Positions 36,103-44,150 of a DNA stretch of 64,000 nucleotides are shown piece after piece. This DNA comes from Aurantimonas sp965217685 (GTDB lineage Bacteria; Pseudomonadota; Alphaproteobacteria; Rhizobiales; Rhizobiaceae): the NCBI GenBank assembly GCA_965217685.1, contig CBDCIZ010000003.1, forward strand, positions 4,402,001 to 4,466,000, in the 5' to 3' direction. Under the pieces are notes generated by a model, which did no database searches, was not told the DNA's origin, and saw nothing but the letters and a program-made list of their open reading frames with translations. Both the position numbers and the translations under genes were made by a program. Within the stretch, counting starts at the first letter, position 1, and every line of letters starts with the position of its first letter.

Positions 36103-36900
36103 TTAGTTGAAGCGGTAGGACGCCTTGGCCCAGACCGTGTGGAAGTCGAGGTCGTCGCCGTTCGACTCGTTGGTGAAGCTGACCTTGTTGCCGGTCACGC
36201 GGTCGGTGCCGGTGATCGACTGATCGTTCGAACCGAGGTTGGTGTAGAGATACTCGACGCCGAACGAGATGTTCTGGGTGGCGAGCACGTCGACGCCAGC
36301 GCCGACCGAATAGCCGATGTCGGCATCGTCGCCGTCGTTATCGAAACGATACGTCGCAAACTCGCCGCCGGTCGGTGACGAAACCGAGTTGTTGTCGACG
36401 CCGGCATAGGCAAGACCGCCCGAACCGTAGAGCAGGACGCTGTCGAAGGCATAACCGACGCGGCCGCGAACGGTGCCGAGATAGTTGATGTCGCTGCTCG
36501 AACCAAACGTCGAACCGCCGTTGGTGGTGTAGCTGCGGTTGGTCTGGGCATCGATGTAGTTGATGTCGGCGACCGCACCGACGACGATGTTGTTCGGCAG
36601 CTGGTAGTCGTAGCCGATGTGACCGCCGCCGACGAAGCCGGCATTGTTGTCGTCATCGCTGTCGAAAGAGCCATCGCCGAACACGCCGTCGTTGCCCGGA
36701 TCGAATCGGGCGCCGTCGCTGGAATTGCCGAAGGCGACGCCGGCCTGACCACCGATGTAGAGGCCGGTCCAGCTCTTGGTCTGGGAGATCGGCTCGATGA
36801 CCATCGGCGCCGGTGCCGGCGGCTCGTTGTAGACGACGTCGGCGGCGAGAGCCGGGGTCACGAAGGCGGTGGTGGCGAGAAGCAGGGCAAGACGTTTCAT
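36103..36900 (-). CDS. Outer-membrane beta-barrel protein (Omp31 type), copy 2
   Basis: A 265-residue paralogue of the barrel at 30026. The signal peptide is MKRLALLLATTAFVTPALA-A, and the mature N-terminus 'DVVYNEPPAPAPMVIEP' is a Pro-rich linker also found in copy 3. Barrel strands: 'WTGLYIGGQAGVAFGNS', 'FVGGGHIGYDYQLPNNIVVGAVADINYIDA', 'ISFGVEYLYTNLGSNDQS', ending 'ASYRFN'. One extracellular loop is Asp-rich. ATG 36900 has GGAG 8 bases upstream. Confidence 0.92.
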   Translation of the reverse strand: MKRLALLLATTAFVTPALAADVVYNEPPAPAPMVIEPISQTKSWTGLYIGGQAGVAFGNSSDGARFDPGNDGVFGDGSFDSDDDNNAGFVGGGHIGYDYQLPNNIVVGAVADINYIDAQTNRSYTTNGGSTFGSSSDINYLGTVRGRVGYAFDSVLLYGSGGLAYAGVDNNSVSSPTGGEFATYRFDNDGDDADIGYSVGAGVDVLATQNISFGVEYLYTNLGSNDQSITGTDRVTGNKVSFTNESNGDDLDFHTVWAKASYRFN

Positions 36901-37503
36901 ACTGAACTCCATTCTGTCGCGGGGGCGACGTTCTTCTTCGCGGATGCGCTGTCCTCGTGGCATCCGTGATGCGGACCCGATCTCGGGTTCGGGTGGGTTA
37001 TGGTGCGTGCTCATGCCGAGATAATGGCAGGAATACGGTCCCTTCCGTCTTGTTGCCGATCGGCCACGCTGGGTCCGAACCGCCTCGACGTCATGAATGA
37101 TTGGTAACGGCGAACTGTTGAATTTGCCTTAAAAATCATGGTTTACGGCCGCTTCATGATTGTCCCGAACCGTTCATTATCATGGCGAAATTGTGAAGGA
37201 TCATATTCCCAAAGGGAACTTCAGGGTTGGCTTGACGGGTGGTTTCCGTCGGGTTCGCAAAGCCTTTGCCAACCGCGCTGTCACATTGTGACGAAGATCA
37301 AGAAACATGTCAGCCATGGCGCGAAAGTGAGGATCGCCCCGCACTGCCGATACGTCGTTCCGTCCATTTCGCCATGCCATTGCCGATTTGAGCGCCAGAT
37401 GCCTTGGCTATCGGACTTTGCCCGTCGTCACGGTTCGGCTTTTTAGCAATCGACGCCTGCGTCAGGGCAGACCCGGTGGAGTGCGGTGGCCGCGCCGCAA
37501 CGC
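36901..37503. other. Long intergenic region upstream of barrel copy 2
   Basis: These 603 bases probably hold the promoter of the barrel gene at 36900. The section 37080-37330 is A+T-richer than the surroundings. A 102-codon open frame at 37138-37446 is not convincing. I see no clear RNA gene or binding site. Confidence 0.4.
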
Positions 37504-37539
37504 AAGAAGGCCCGCCGCGAGATCGCGGCGGGCCTTCTT
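37504..37539. terminator. Strong hairpin terminator after barrel copy 3
   Basis: Sixteen-base perfect arms (37504-37519 and 37524-37539, core GGCCCGCCGCG/CGCGGCGGGCC) enclose AGAT. The arm ends in a T/C-rich run on both strands. It lies 46 bases beyond the stop of the gene at 37586. Confidence 0.85.
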
Positions 37540-37585
37540 TTCGATGAGATGTTCAAGGCGCGGATCGATCGGATCCGCGTCTCGA

Positions 37586-38428
37586 TCAGTTGAAGCGATA
37601 GGAGAGCTTCGCCGTCACGGTGTGGAAGTCGAAATCGTCGCTGTCCACGAAATCGGTCGTGCCGCCGACGCCACCAGCGAACGGACCGCGCACCAAGGTG
37701 GTCTTCGAATTGCCCGAGCCGAGGTTGGTATAGAGATATTCGGCACCGAAGGAGATGTTCTGCGTCAGAAGGACGTCCATGCCGGCTCCAACCGAATAGC
37801 CAAAATTGTCCTCGTCCTCGCGTACGATCGCACCTGCCGCAGCCGCCGAGTTCGACCGGAACTCATAACTCACATCGCCATATGCCAGACCGCCCGAGAC
37901 GTAGAGCAGGCCGCGATCGAGCACGACGGCACCGGCACGGGCGCGCACCGTTCCGAAATAATCGAGGCTGCGCTCGGCGGTGTAGAATGCCGGTGTGTTC
38001 GAAAAGGCGCTGGCCGTCTTGGAGACGTCGATGGCATTGATGTCGGCGACCGCACCAAGGACGATGCCGCCCAGCTGGTAGTCGTAGCCGATGTGGGCGC
38101 CGCCGGTGAAGCCACTGTCGAAGGACGATTGGAAGCTGCGACCGAACGCCGAGCCCAGCGTGTTGGCACCGAAGCCGCTATTGGCATTCGCAGTGAAGCC
38201 CGGGATCGCCGTGTTATTGCCGAAGGTCGGGTTGATCGACAGATTGTCGCCGTCGCTCGGGTTGAACGCGCCGCCGCCCTGCACACCGACGTAAAGCCCG
38301 GTCCAGGTCAGGCCCGGCGCTTCGATCGCCATCGGCATGGGTGCGGGAGGCTCGTTGTAGACGACGTCAGCTGCAAAGGCAGGAGCCGACAAGACCGTTG
38401 TGGCCAAAACAAGAGCAAGACGCTTCAT
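37586..38428 (-). CDS. Outer-membrane beta-barrel protein (Omp31 type), copy 3
   Basis: A 280-residue paralogue of copies 1 and 2. The signal peptide is MKRLALVLATTVLSAPAFA-A and the mature start 'DVVYNEPPAPMPMAIEAPG' matches copy 2. Barrel features: 'WTGLYVGVQGGGAFN', 'FTGGAHIGYDYQLGGIVLGAVADINAIDV', 'ISFGAEYLYTNLGSGNS', ending 'HTVTAKLSYRFN'. ATG 38428 starts the signal peptide directly; the longer frame is upstream leader. Proximity to copy 2 on the same strand suggests tandem duplication, but each has its own long leader. Confidence 0.92.
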   Translation of the reverse strand: MKRLALVLATTVLSAPAFAADVVYNEPPAPMPMAIEAPGLTWTGLYVGVQGGGAFNPSDGDNLSINPTFGNNTAIPGFTANANSGFGANTLGSAFGRSFQSSFDSGFTGGAHIGYDYQLGGIVLGAVADINAIDVSKTASAFSNTPAFYTAERSLDYFGTVRARAGAVVLDRGLLYVSGGLAYGDVSYEFRSNSAAAAGAIVREDEDNFGYSVGAGMDVLLTQNISFGAEYLYTNLGSGNSKTTLVRGPFAGGVGGTTDFVDSDDFDFHTVTAKLSYRFN

Positions 38429-38493
38429 GGTAATTCTCCAGGTGCTCCGCTTCTCGGGAGCATTAACAAAACCGCTTGGACTCGATCCGACGG

Positions 38494-38550
38494 CCGGACA
38501 TCGTAACGATGGTTGCAATGTCCGGTCTTTTCGTCGCGTCCGAAGACCGG
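38494..38550 (-). promoter_or_regulatory. Two overlapping inverted repeats upstream of barrel copy 3
   Basis: CCGGACAT (38494-38501) pairs with ATGTCCGG (38518-38525), while CCGGTCTT (38522-38529) pairs with AAGACCGG (38543-38550). They share CCGG at 38522-38525, so only one stem can form at a time. The remainder of the 477-base divergent spacer (38429-38905) shows no gene; GGAGGA lies just before the cytochrome start at 38906. Confidence 0.45.
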
Positions 38551-38905
38551 AATGGCGTTGTTCGCGAGTCCCCACAAGTGTTCGAAATCCGGTGGACGCC
38601 CGATGTGGCCCAAGAGCAACGCCGCCCGATCGCAGCGCCTTGCGCGCCACTCCGCAAAACGCCAAATTCTGCTGGAATTACAACTTCTTCGTGTTTCATC
38701 GACGTCCATTCGAACGGACAACGCAACACGATAACTTCTCCGTGCAGCATGCGTGATGGGATGCCGCCATCCCGACAGGCAAGCCGAGATCCGGCAGTGG
38801 AGAATTGACCCGACCGGCCAGAATGCCGCAGATCGCCGGATTGCCTGAGTTTGGAATTCTTCCATATTATCGCGTCATGGGGCATCGCAAGATGGTGGAG
38901 GAACC

Positions 38906-39352
38906 ATGTGGAAATTTCCTGTGATAGCAGGCTCGATCGTCGTCTTCGGGTTTGTCGGTAGCGCCAGTGCGCAGACGTTGGGCGACGCGAAAGCCGGCGA
39001 GACGGTCTTCAAGAAGTGCATGGCGTGCCATGCGGTGGGGCCAGACGCGAAAAACAAGATCGGTCCGGCCCTCAACGGCATCGTCGGCGAGAAGCCGGGC
39101 GACGTCGAGGGCTATAAGTTCTCATCCGGCTTTGTGAGCTGGGCCGAAGGCAAGCCGGGCTGGAACACGGCGCTGATGACCGAGTGGCTGACCAATCCGC
39201 GGGCCGTGGTGAAAGGCACCAAGATGTCGTTTCCCGGCCTCAAGAAGCCGGAAGACATCACCAACGTCATCACCTATCTCGCAGGCTTCGACCAAGCGGG
39301 CGCCGCGCGCGATCCGGCCGAAGCGATCAAGGCGGCGGATGCCGCTCAATAG
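38906..39352 (+). CDS. Class I c-type cytochrome (c2/c-550 like)
   Basis: A 148-residue periplasmic electron carrier. The signal peptide (VIAGSIVVFGFVGSASA-Q) is followed by the haem site CMACH in 'VFKKCMACHAVGPDAKNKIGPALNG' and the distal Met in 'VVKGTKMSFPGLKKPEDI'. This is the layout of mitochondrial-type cytochrome c2. ATG 38906 has GGAGGA immediately upstream. It ends at an intrinsic terminator, so it is likely a single-gene unit. It could serve terminal oxidases or the quinoprotein dehydrogenases implied by the pqq genes. Confidence 0.94.
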   Translation: MWKFPVIAGSIVVFGFVGSASAQTLGDAKAGETVFKKCMACHAVGPDAKNKIGPALNGIVGEKPGDVEGYKFSSGFVSWAEGKPGWNTALMTEWLTNPRAVVKGTKMSFPGLKKPEDITNVITYLAGFDQAGAARDPAEAIKAADAAQ

Positions 39353-39400
39353 AAAAGCACCGAACCGGCGTCGGCCAGCCCTTCGGTTTTAAACATAAAG

Positions 39401-39432
39401 GCCCGCGGCGCTTCGGCTCCGTGGGCTTTTTT
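39401..39432 (+). terminator. Intrinsic terminator of the cytochrome c gene
   Basis: GCCCGCGG (39401-39408) pairs with CCGTGGGC (39419-39426) with one G-U pair; six T residues follow at 39427-39432. Confidence 0.85.
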
Positions 39433-39518
39433 GTCGGTGGTCAGGCCCGTTTCGGCGACCGCTTCAGGGCAAACGATCGTCAGTGGCTGGCGTTATTGTT
39501 TTTCGAACGCGTTGTGCT

Positions 39519-40010
39519 TCACACGACGCGCCCTTGCATTGAACCTGACGGGACGACACCGACGCCGGCGTTCCGACCGGCCGTATCGGGGGCTTGTGCG
39601 TCCTTGCCACGTGTGAGCTTTTCGATGATCGCCTCGATCTCGGGATAGAAATATTTGCGGCCGGGATAGCCTTCGAGGCGGCCGACCTCTTGGCCGGCAT
39701 CGTCGACGACGACGAAGGTCGGCGTGAAATAGGCCGGCGTCAGGCCGGGGATGCCGCCGCGACGATCGTCGAAGATGTCGGCACGACGCAGCGGCGCGAT
39801 CTTGCCGGCGGCGCTGCGCGGATAGTCGGGCGCGATCTCCTGATCGAAGGCGCGGCAGAACGGGCAGCCCGGTTGCTCGAACATGATGAGTTCGGCGGCA
39901 ATTGCCGAGCTGGACGCCGAACCGACGACATAAAGCGCCATCAACAGCGCGGACGCTAAGCCGACAGGCATGCAGCTTCGCAGCGTCGAAATTTGAAACG
40001 ACGACCTCAT
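39519..40010 (-). CDS. Secreted thioredoxin-fold protein (SoxS/SoxW-like)
   Basis: A 163-residue protein with a hydrophobic N-terminal segment (VGLASALLMALYVVGSASSSAIA), so it is periplasmic or anchored. The redox motif is CPFC in 'LIMFEQPGCPFCRAFDQEIAPDYP', and 'YFTPTFVVVDDAGQEVGRLEGYPG' contains the cis-Pro region of the thioredoxin fold. Similar Rhizobiales proteins are labelled SoxS-like regulators or thioredoxins; no sulfur-oxidation genes are nearby, so the partner is unknown. It starts at ATG 40010, or ATG 39971. Confidence 0.85.
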   Translation of the reverse strand: MRSSFQISTLRSCMPVGLASALLMALYVVGSASSSAIAAELIMFEQPGCPFCRAFDQEIAPDYPRSAAGKIAPLRRADIFDDRRGGIPGLTPAYFTPTFVVVDDAGQEVGRLEGYPGRKYFYPEIEAIIEKLTRGKDAQAPDTAGRNAGVGVVPSGSMQGRVV

Positions 40011-40087
40011 GAGCCGAGGCTAGCAGCCTCGCGCCGCAAGTTCACTGACGATTGCGTGCGCGAGGCCGTGTTTCGACCGGTCGCCGG

Positions 40088-40999
40088 TCAGGCGTAGATG
40101 TCCATCACCTTGTTGAGGAGGGCGATCGCCTCCTCGCGCGAGCGCTGGAAGGAGTTGCGGCCGATGATCGAGCCGTTGCCGCCGCCGTCCCTGATCGACT
40201 GGGCCTCGCCGAGCAGTTCCTCGGTGTTCTTGGCCGCGCCGCCCGAGAAGACGACGACGCGCTTGCCGGCGAAAGCCGCCTGCATGATGTGGCGGACCCG
40301 GTCGGCGCCGGTCTCGCCGGGGATCTTGTTCTTGGAATAGGTGTCCTTGGCCGCATCGAGATCGATATGCGATGTCGGCAGCTTCACCTTGATGATCGTC
40401 GCGCCCATGAGAGCGGCCATGTGCGCGGCGTAGGCGATGATGTCGAGCGCCGTCTCGCCGTCCTTGGTCACCTTACCGCCACGCGGATAGGACCACACGA
40501 CCGTCATCAGGCCGCGCGACTTCGCCTTGAGCGAAATCTCGCGCAATTCCTCGATCATCTCGTAGGACTTGTCGGCCCCCGGATAGATGGTGAAGCCGAC
40601 GCCGACGCAGCCGAGGCGCATGGCGTCCTCCACCGTGCCGGTCAGCGCCTGGTCGGCGCCGCCGACAAGCGAGTTGCCCGAATTGAGTTTGAGGATCAGC
40701 GGCACCTCGCCGGCGAAGGTGTCGGCGCCCTGCTCCAGGAGGCCGAGCGGCGCGGCATAGCCGGAGACGCCCGATTCGATGGCGAGTTCGTAGAGATAAT
40801 GCGGATCGTAGGCGACCGGGTTCGGCGCGAAGCTGCGGGCCGGGCCGTGCTCGAAGCCCTGATCGACCGGCAGGATGACGACGCGGCCGGTGCCGCCGAG
40901 ACGGCCGTGCATCAACAGCCGCGACAGATTGCTTTTCAGGCCGGGGGTCTCGCCCTCGTACCATTTCAGGATGTCGCGGACGGTTTCGGTTCTCAGCAT
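40088..40999 (-). CDS. fbaB: Fructose-bisphosphate aldolase, class I (DhnA type)
   Basis: The 303-residue enzyme cleaves fructose 1,6-bisphosphate through a Schiff base and needs no metal. DhnA-type marks are 'RVVILPVDQGFEHGPARSFAPNP', 'GCVGVGFTIYPGADKSYEMIEEL', 'TVVWSYPRGGKVTKDGETALDI' and 'ATIIKVKLPTSHIDL' with the probable catalytic lysine, then 'VVFSGGAAKNTEELL' and 'GGGNGSIIGRNSFQR' for phosphate binding. It begins at ATG 40999. It is a single gene in glycolysis or gluconeogenesis. Confidence 0.95.
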   Translation of the reverse strand: MLRTETVRDILKWYEGETPGLKSNLSRLLMHGRLGGTGRVVILPVDQGFEHGPARSFAPNPVAYDPHYLYELAIESGVSGYAAPLGLLEQGADTFAGEVPLILKLNSGNSLVGGADQALTGTVEDAMRLGCVGVGFTIYPGADKSYEMIEELREISLKAKSRGLMTVVWSYPRGGKVTKDGETALDIIAYAAHMAALMGATIIKVKLPTSHIDLDAAKDTYSKNKIPGETGADRVRHIMQAAFAGKRVVVFSGGAAKNTEELLGEAQSIRDGGGNGSIIGRNSFQRSREEAIALLNKVMDIYA

Positions 41000-41268
41000 G
41001 GCGCGGGCCCTCAGGTCGAAAGTTCAATGGTTCGTCGCGGTTTTGCTGGCTTAAGGCGCAAAGGTCCAGCCGTTCAGCGCCAATCGACGGATTAAAATCG
41101 GTTCAATTGGTTTTTCGATCGCCGGCGAACGCGTTCGACGTCCTGCCGGCGCCGAAACAAGCGGAAAAGCCGAGAACCGCCAACGTCTCAATTCCGCCGG
41201 GCGGTTGATCCATGGGGAGAAATCGTCATCATCGCCAAAAATCCGAAAAAGCCCTCCGGAGGAACTTC

Positions 41269-42834
41269 ATGAGATGGTTCGCGACCGTCCTGACCGTCGC
41301 GCTGCTGGCCCTTGCCGGCACGCCCACAGCGCCGGCCCTGGCCCAGACGCCGCCTAACGTGCTCATCGTCGGACAGATCGCCGAGCCGAAATCGCTGGAC
41401 CCGCAGGCGGTGACCGCGACCAACGACTTCCGCATCCTGATGAACGTCTATGACGGGCTGGTGCGCTTCAGGAAGGGCACGCTCGAGGTCGAGCCGGCGC
41501 TGGCGGAAAGCTGGACGATTTCCGACGACGGCAAGACCTACACCTTCAAGCTGCGCGAGGGCGTGAAATTCCAGGACGGCACGCCTTTCGATGCCGAAGC
41601 GGTGAAGTTCACCTTCGACCGGATGCTGAAGAACGACCACCCGTTTCACGACACCGGGCCGTTTCCGCTGGCCTTCTTCTTCTCCGCCGTCGACACGGTG
41701 ACGGCCAGGGACGCGACAACGGTCGAGTTCAAGCTGAAGGAGCCCTTCGCGCCGTTCCTGTCGAATCTGGCCTACCCGACCGGGCTGATCGTCTCGCCGG
41801 CTGCGGTGAAGCAGTACGGCAAGGATTTCGGCCGACACCCCGTCGGGACAGGAGCGTTCAAGTTCGAGGAATGGGACCCGAACGCCAAGGTCGTCGTGTC
41901 GAAGAACGCCGACTACTGGGACGGCGCGCCATCCCTTGAAGCGGTGGTGTTCCGGCCGATCGCCGACGCCAACACGCGCGTCGCCGAGATGCTGTCGGGC
42001 GGCGTCGATCTGATGGTCGAAGTGCCGCCGGACAATGTGAATACGTTTCGGGGCGATCCGGGCTTCACCGTCTACGAACAGGCCGGTCCGCATCTGTGGT
42101 TCCTGATCCTCAACACCAAGGAAGGCCCCTTCTCCGACAAGCGCGTGCGCCAGGCGGTGAATTACGCGATCAACAAGAGGGCGATCGTCGACGATGTGCT
42201 GCAGGGCACGGCGGACGTGGCTGCCGGCCCGATCCCGCCGGCCTTCGGCTGGGCGAATGACGGCTCGACGAAGCCCTACCCCTACGATCCGAAGAAGGCG
42301 AAAGAGCTCTTGCAAGAGGCCGGCGCCGAGGGCGCGAACCTCACCTTCTACGTCGCCGAGGGCGGCTCGGGCATGCTCGATCCTGTAGCCATGGCGACGG
42401 CCATCCAGGCCGACCTGAAGGCCGTCGGGCTGAACGCCCGCATCGAGACCTACGAGTGGAACACCTTCCTGACCAACGTCAATCCCGGTCTTGCGGGCAA
42501 GGCCGACATGGCCGAAATGGCCTGGATGACCAACGACCCCGACACCCTGCCCTTCCTGGCGCTGCGCAGTGAAGCGAGCCCGAAGAATGGCGGTTTCAAT
42601 TCGGGCTATTACGCGAACCCCGAAGTCGACAAGCTGCTGACGGAAGCGCGCCGGACGACGGACCAGAAAAAGCGCGGCGCGCTCTACGGGAAGGTGCAGA
42701 AGATCGTCCATGACGACGCGCCCTGGGCCTTCATCGCCAACTGGAAACAGAATGCAGTCTCGACGGCGGCGGTGCAGGGCTTTGCGCTCGAACCCTCCTT
42801 CCTTCTCATCCTGAAGGATGTCACGAAAGGCTGA
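41269..42834 (+). CDS. ABC transporter substrate-binding protein, peptide/nickel type
   Basis: A 521-residue periplasmic binding protein of SBP_bac_5 (DppA/OppA/NikA) type. It has a signal peptide (WFATVLTVALLALAGTPTAPALA-Q), then 'LIVGQIAEPKSLDPQAVTATNDFRILMNVYDGLV', the classical 'FKLREGVKFQDGTPFDAEAVKFTFDRML' and 'NYAINKRAIVDDVL'. ATG 41269 has GGAGGA 5-6 bases upstream. It is the first gene of the operon 41269-47163. Ligands may be di- or oligopeptides, nickel or opines. Confidence 0.95.
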   Translation: MRWFATVLTVALLALAGTPTAPALAQTPPNVLIVGQIAEPKSLDPQAVTATNDFRILMNVYDGLVRFRKGTLEVEPALAESWTISDDGKTYTFKLREGVKFQDGTPFDAEAVKFTFDRMLKNDHPFHDTGPFPLAFFFSAVDTVTARDATTVEFKLKEPFAPFLSNLAYPTGLIVSPAAVKQYGKDFGRHPVGTGAFKFEEWDPNAKVVVSKNADYWDGAPSLEAVVFRPIADANTRVAEMLSGGVDLMVEVPPDNVNTFRGDPGFTVYEQAGPHLWFLILNTKEGPFSDKRVRQAVNYAINKRAIVDDVLQGTADVAAGPIPPAFGWANDGSTKPYPYDPKKAKELLQEAGAEGANLTFYVAEGGSGMLDPVAMATAIQADLKAVGLNARIETYEWNTFLTNVNPGLAGKADMAEMAWMTNDPDTLPFLALRSEASPKNGGFNSGYYANPEVDKLLTEARRTTDQKKRGALYGKVQKIVHDDAPWAFIANWKQNAVSTAAVQGFALEPSFLLILKDVTKG

Positions 42835-42841
42835 ACGCCCG

Positions 42842-43201
42842 ATGCTCGACGCCGACGCGAAATTGCGGGCGCTCTGCCTGGCGCTTCCCGAGGCGGTGGA
42901 GCAGGAGACCTGGGGCAGGCCGACCTATCGCGTGCGGGAGAAGATTTTCGCCATGCCGAGGGAGGCGGAGGGCAATCCCGCGGTCTGGCTGAAGGCTCCC
43001 GAAGGCGCGCAGGACATCCTCGTCGGGTCGGACCCGAAGCGTTTCTTCCGCCCACCCTATGTCGGCCCGAAGGGCTGGATCGGAATCGTGCTCGACGCGT
43101 CCGACATCGGACCGGCCGATTGGGACGAGGTGGCCGCCATGGTCGAGCGCAGCTATGTCCTGATCGCGCCGAGAAAATTGTCGGCGCAGATCGGGGGCTG
43201 A
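42842..43201 (+). CDS. MmcQ/YjbR family protein
   Basis: A 119-residue small cytoplasmic protein of the MmcQ/YjbR fold (PF04237): 'ALCLALPEAVEQETWGRPTYRVREKIFAM', 'VWLKAPEGAQDILVGSDPKRFFRPPYVGPKGWIGIVLD', 'WDEVAAMVERSYVLIAPRKL'. The fold resembles a DNA-binding domain, but the role is not established. It lies 7 bases after the binding-protein gene and 4 bases before the permease gene, inside the transporter operon. ATG 42842 is chosen; ATG 42818 would overlap the upstream gene. Confidence 0.88.
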   Translation: MLDADAKLRALCLALPEAVEQETWGRPTYRVREKIFAMPREAEGNPAVWLKAPEGAQDILVGSDPKRFFRPPYVGPKGWIGIVLDASDIGPADWDEVAAMVERSYVLIAPRKLSAQIGG

Positions 43202-43205
43202 CGGA

Positions 43206-44150
43206 ATGGCCTCCACCATCGCAAAACGCCTTCTCGCCGCAATCCCCATCCTGTTCGGTCTCTCCGTTCTGGTCTTCGCGATGATCGCGCTGATCCCCGG
43301 CGACCCGGCGACGGCGATCCTCGGCGCCTATGCAACGCCGGAGAACGTCGCCGAACTCAACGCATCGCTTGGCCTCGACAAGCCGCTGCCGCAGCAATAT
43401 CTCGCCTGGATGTCCGGCATGCTGCACGGGGACTTCGGCCGCTCCTATGCGCTGAACCGCCCGGTGATCGACATCGTGACCGAACGCTTTTCGGCGACGC
43501 TGATCCTCGCCGGCGCCGCGCTGGTTCTGGCCTCGTTCTTCGGGCTGCTGGCCGGCATCGTTTCGGCCGTGCGGCAATTCGGCTTGGCCGACAAGGCGAT
43601 CACGCTGCTGGTGCTGATCGGCATCTCGGTGCCGTCCTTCTGGCTGGGGCTGATCCTGATCCTCCTCTTCGCCGTCAAGCTTCAGCTGTTTCCGGCTTCC
43701 GGCATGGTGCTCGTCTATGGCGGCGGCGGGCCGCTCGACCTTTTGCATCACCTGTTCCTGCCGGCCATCACCCTCGCGGTCGTCGCGACGGGCGTCATCG
43801 CGCGGCTGACGCGGACGGCGATGCTGGAGGTGCTGCGCCAGGATTATATTCGCACCGCCCGCGCCAAGGGTCTGTCGGAACGCCGGGTGATCTACCGCCA
43901 TGCCTTCAAGGCGGCGCTGGTTTCGGTGATCCCGGTGATCGGCATCCAGGCGGGCTTCGTGCTCGGCGGGGCGGTCTATATCGAGACGGTGTTCCAGTGG
44001 CCGGGCATCGGCGCGATGCTGGTCAACGCCATCTCCCAGCGCGACATCCTGCTGGTGCAGGGCGGCGTGCTCATCGTCGCGGCAAGCTACGTCCTGTTCA
44101 ACCTCGCCGCCGACGTCGCCCAGGCGCTGATCGATCCGAGGCTGAAATGA
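43206..44150 (+). CDS. ABC transporter permease, DppB/OppB type
   Basis: A 314-residue inner-membrane permease with six predicted helices. The N-terminal 'IPILFGLSVLVFAMIALIPGDPA' and the EAA-type loop 'EVLRQDYIRTARAKGLSERRVIYRHAFKAALVSVIPVIG' that contacts the ATPase are family hallmarks. It works with the permease half of the fusion at 44147. Its stop overlaps the next start as ATGA. Confidence 0.95.
   Translation: MASTIAKRLLAAIPILFGLSVLVFAMIALIPGDPATAILGAYATPENVAELNASLGLDKPLPQQYLAWMSGMLHGDFGRSYALNRPVIDIVTERFSATLILAGAALVLASFFGLLAGIVSAVRQFGLADKAITLLVLIGISVPSFWLGLILILLFAVKLQLFPASGMVLVYGGGGPLDLLHHLFLPAITLAVVATGVIARLTRTAMLEVLRQDYIRTARAKGLSERRVIYRHAFKAALVSVIPVIGIQAGFVLGGAVYIETVFQWPGIGAMLVNAISQRDILLVQGGVLIVAASYVLFNLAADVAQALIDPRLK

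Noticed and set aside
37138..37446. A 102-codon plus-strand frame between barrel copies 2 and 3
   Set aside because: No ribosome-binding site, no recognisable domain, and an amino-acid mix (Cys/His/Trp/Arg-rich) typical of non-coding sequence.
41188..42711. A 507-residue minus-strand frame opposite the ABC binding-protein gene
   Set aside because: The opposite strand codes for an unmistakable SBP_bac_5 protein; the antisense frame is compositional.
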